Below, piece by piece: positions 61,585-62,000 of a DNA stretch of 62,000 nucleotides. The DNA is from Chrysomallon squamiferum (Eukaryota > Mollusca > Gastropoda > Neomphalida > Peltospiridae). The DNA is taken from assembly GCA_012295275.1 (NCBI GenBank), contig CM022665.1, positions 6,573,976 to 6,635,975 of the forward strand, given 5' to 3'. A program made the translations under genes and the position numbers. Within the stretch, counting starts at the first letter, position 1, and each line of letters starts with the position of its first letter. The notes below the pieces were generated by a model that did no database searches, had not been told where the DNA came from, and saw only the letters and a list, made by a program, of their open reading frames with translations.

Positions 61585-62000
61585 GTAAAAATAACAAAAA
61601 ATTGATTTCAGTTTAGATTAGATGATTCTGTTGATTACTAAAAAATACAAGGGAACATTTGTGTATGAATGACAAAAGATCAAAATGTAATATTTTCAAA
61701 ACTTCAACCTGATCCACTTTAGTCATATTTCTAAAAGTAAATGTTATTTCCAGATATGTATCTCTGAGTTTTTAAATTAAGATGTTTTATAGAGACCACA
61801 ACAAATGTGTTAACATTAGCAGATAAGCCTTTGAATGATTAGAATATGTCCTCCCCACATATTTTTGATGATCAGCTTTATATGATTTGGCAGATATTTA
61901 TTTGCATATGGTGTTAAACCAAAGGAATTTAAAAAAAAAAAAATTGATATAGCAATAGAAAATTTGCAGATTAGGGAAAGTGTCTGAATGATGATTAGGT
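61585..62000 (+). other. Start of TALPID3 intron 24
   Basis: AT-rich intronic sequence to the window edge. No further exon is seen. Confidence 0.6.

Noticed and set aside
1-62000. tRNA or rRNA genes, CRISPR arrays, operons, integrated viruses and toxin genes
   Set aside because: Looked for by eye on both strands; no clear tRNA A/B-box pair, rRNA segment, spaced identical repeats or viral enzyme motifs were found.

Overview
This window is a stretch of animal nuclear genome. It is strongly AT-rich, the genes are split by many GT-AG introns, and intergenic and intronic DNA is crowded with di-, tri- and tetranucleotide microsatellites and poly-A/poly-T tracts. Protein similarity (recalled by eye, no search possible) points to an invertebrate bilaterian. 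A mollusc, perhaps a cephalopod, is my best guess, but that is inference. There is no prokaryotic content, CRISPR, operon or recognisable tRNA/rRNA gene, and I see no evidence of a new biochemical system. The interest is in genome organisation and a few unusual sequence details.

Layout. 1-12,240: gene-poor DNA full of microsatellites, with one more complex, CpG-containing island (about 880-1,420) that carries long palindromic sites. 12,325-16,928 (+): a nine-exon Rab32-family GTPase with histidine at the switch II catalytic glutamine position. 19,350-21,651 (-): a four-exon gene resembling vertebrate C1orf198 (DUF4706). 21,935-22,246: a 312-bp MITE with 24-bp terminal inverted repeats and a 4-bp target duplication. 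23,168-23,919 (-): TIMM9, a small Tim chaperone of the mitochondrial intermembrane space. 23,920-25,620: a divergent promoter region with a palindromic CCAAT element. 25,643 to beyond 61,584 (+): TALPID3/KIAA0586, a centriole/cilium protein; 24 coding exons are visible and the gene runs off the right end. 35,039-36,841 (+): an uninterrupted IRF2BP-family ORF inside the 22-kb intron 7 of TALPID3, on the same strand.

What the genes say together. The five genes do not form a pathway: vesicle traffic, an uncharacterised protein, mitochondrial import, ciliogenesis and transcriptional co-regulation. Their linkage is informative. TIMM9 and KIAA0586 are also neighbours in human (14q23.1). IRF2BPL lies further along 14q, while C1orf198 and IRF2BP2 lie close together at 1q42. 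The window therefore looks like a piece of the ancestral block that gave rise to both vertebrate regions. Two TALPID3 exons (starting 54,626 and 55,523) each contain one base too many for the reading frame, although protein-like sequence continues on both sides. These are assembly errors, real frameshifts or something odder, and should be checked first.
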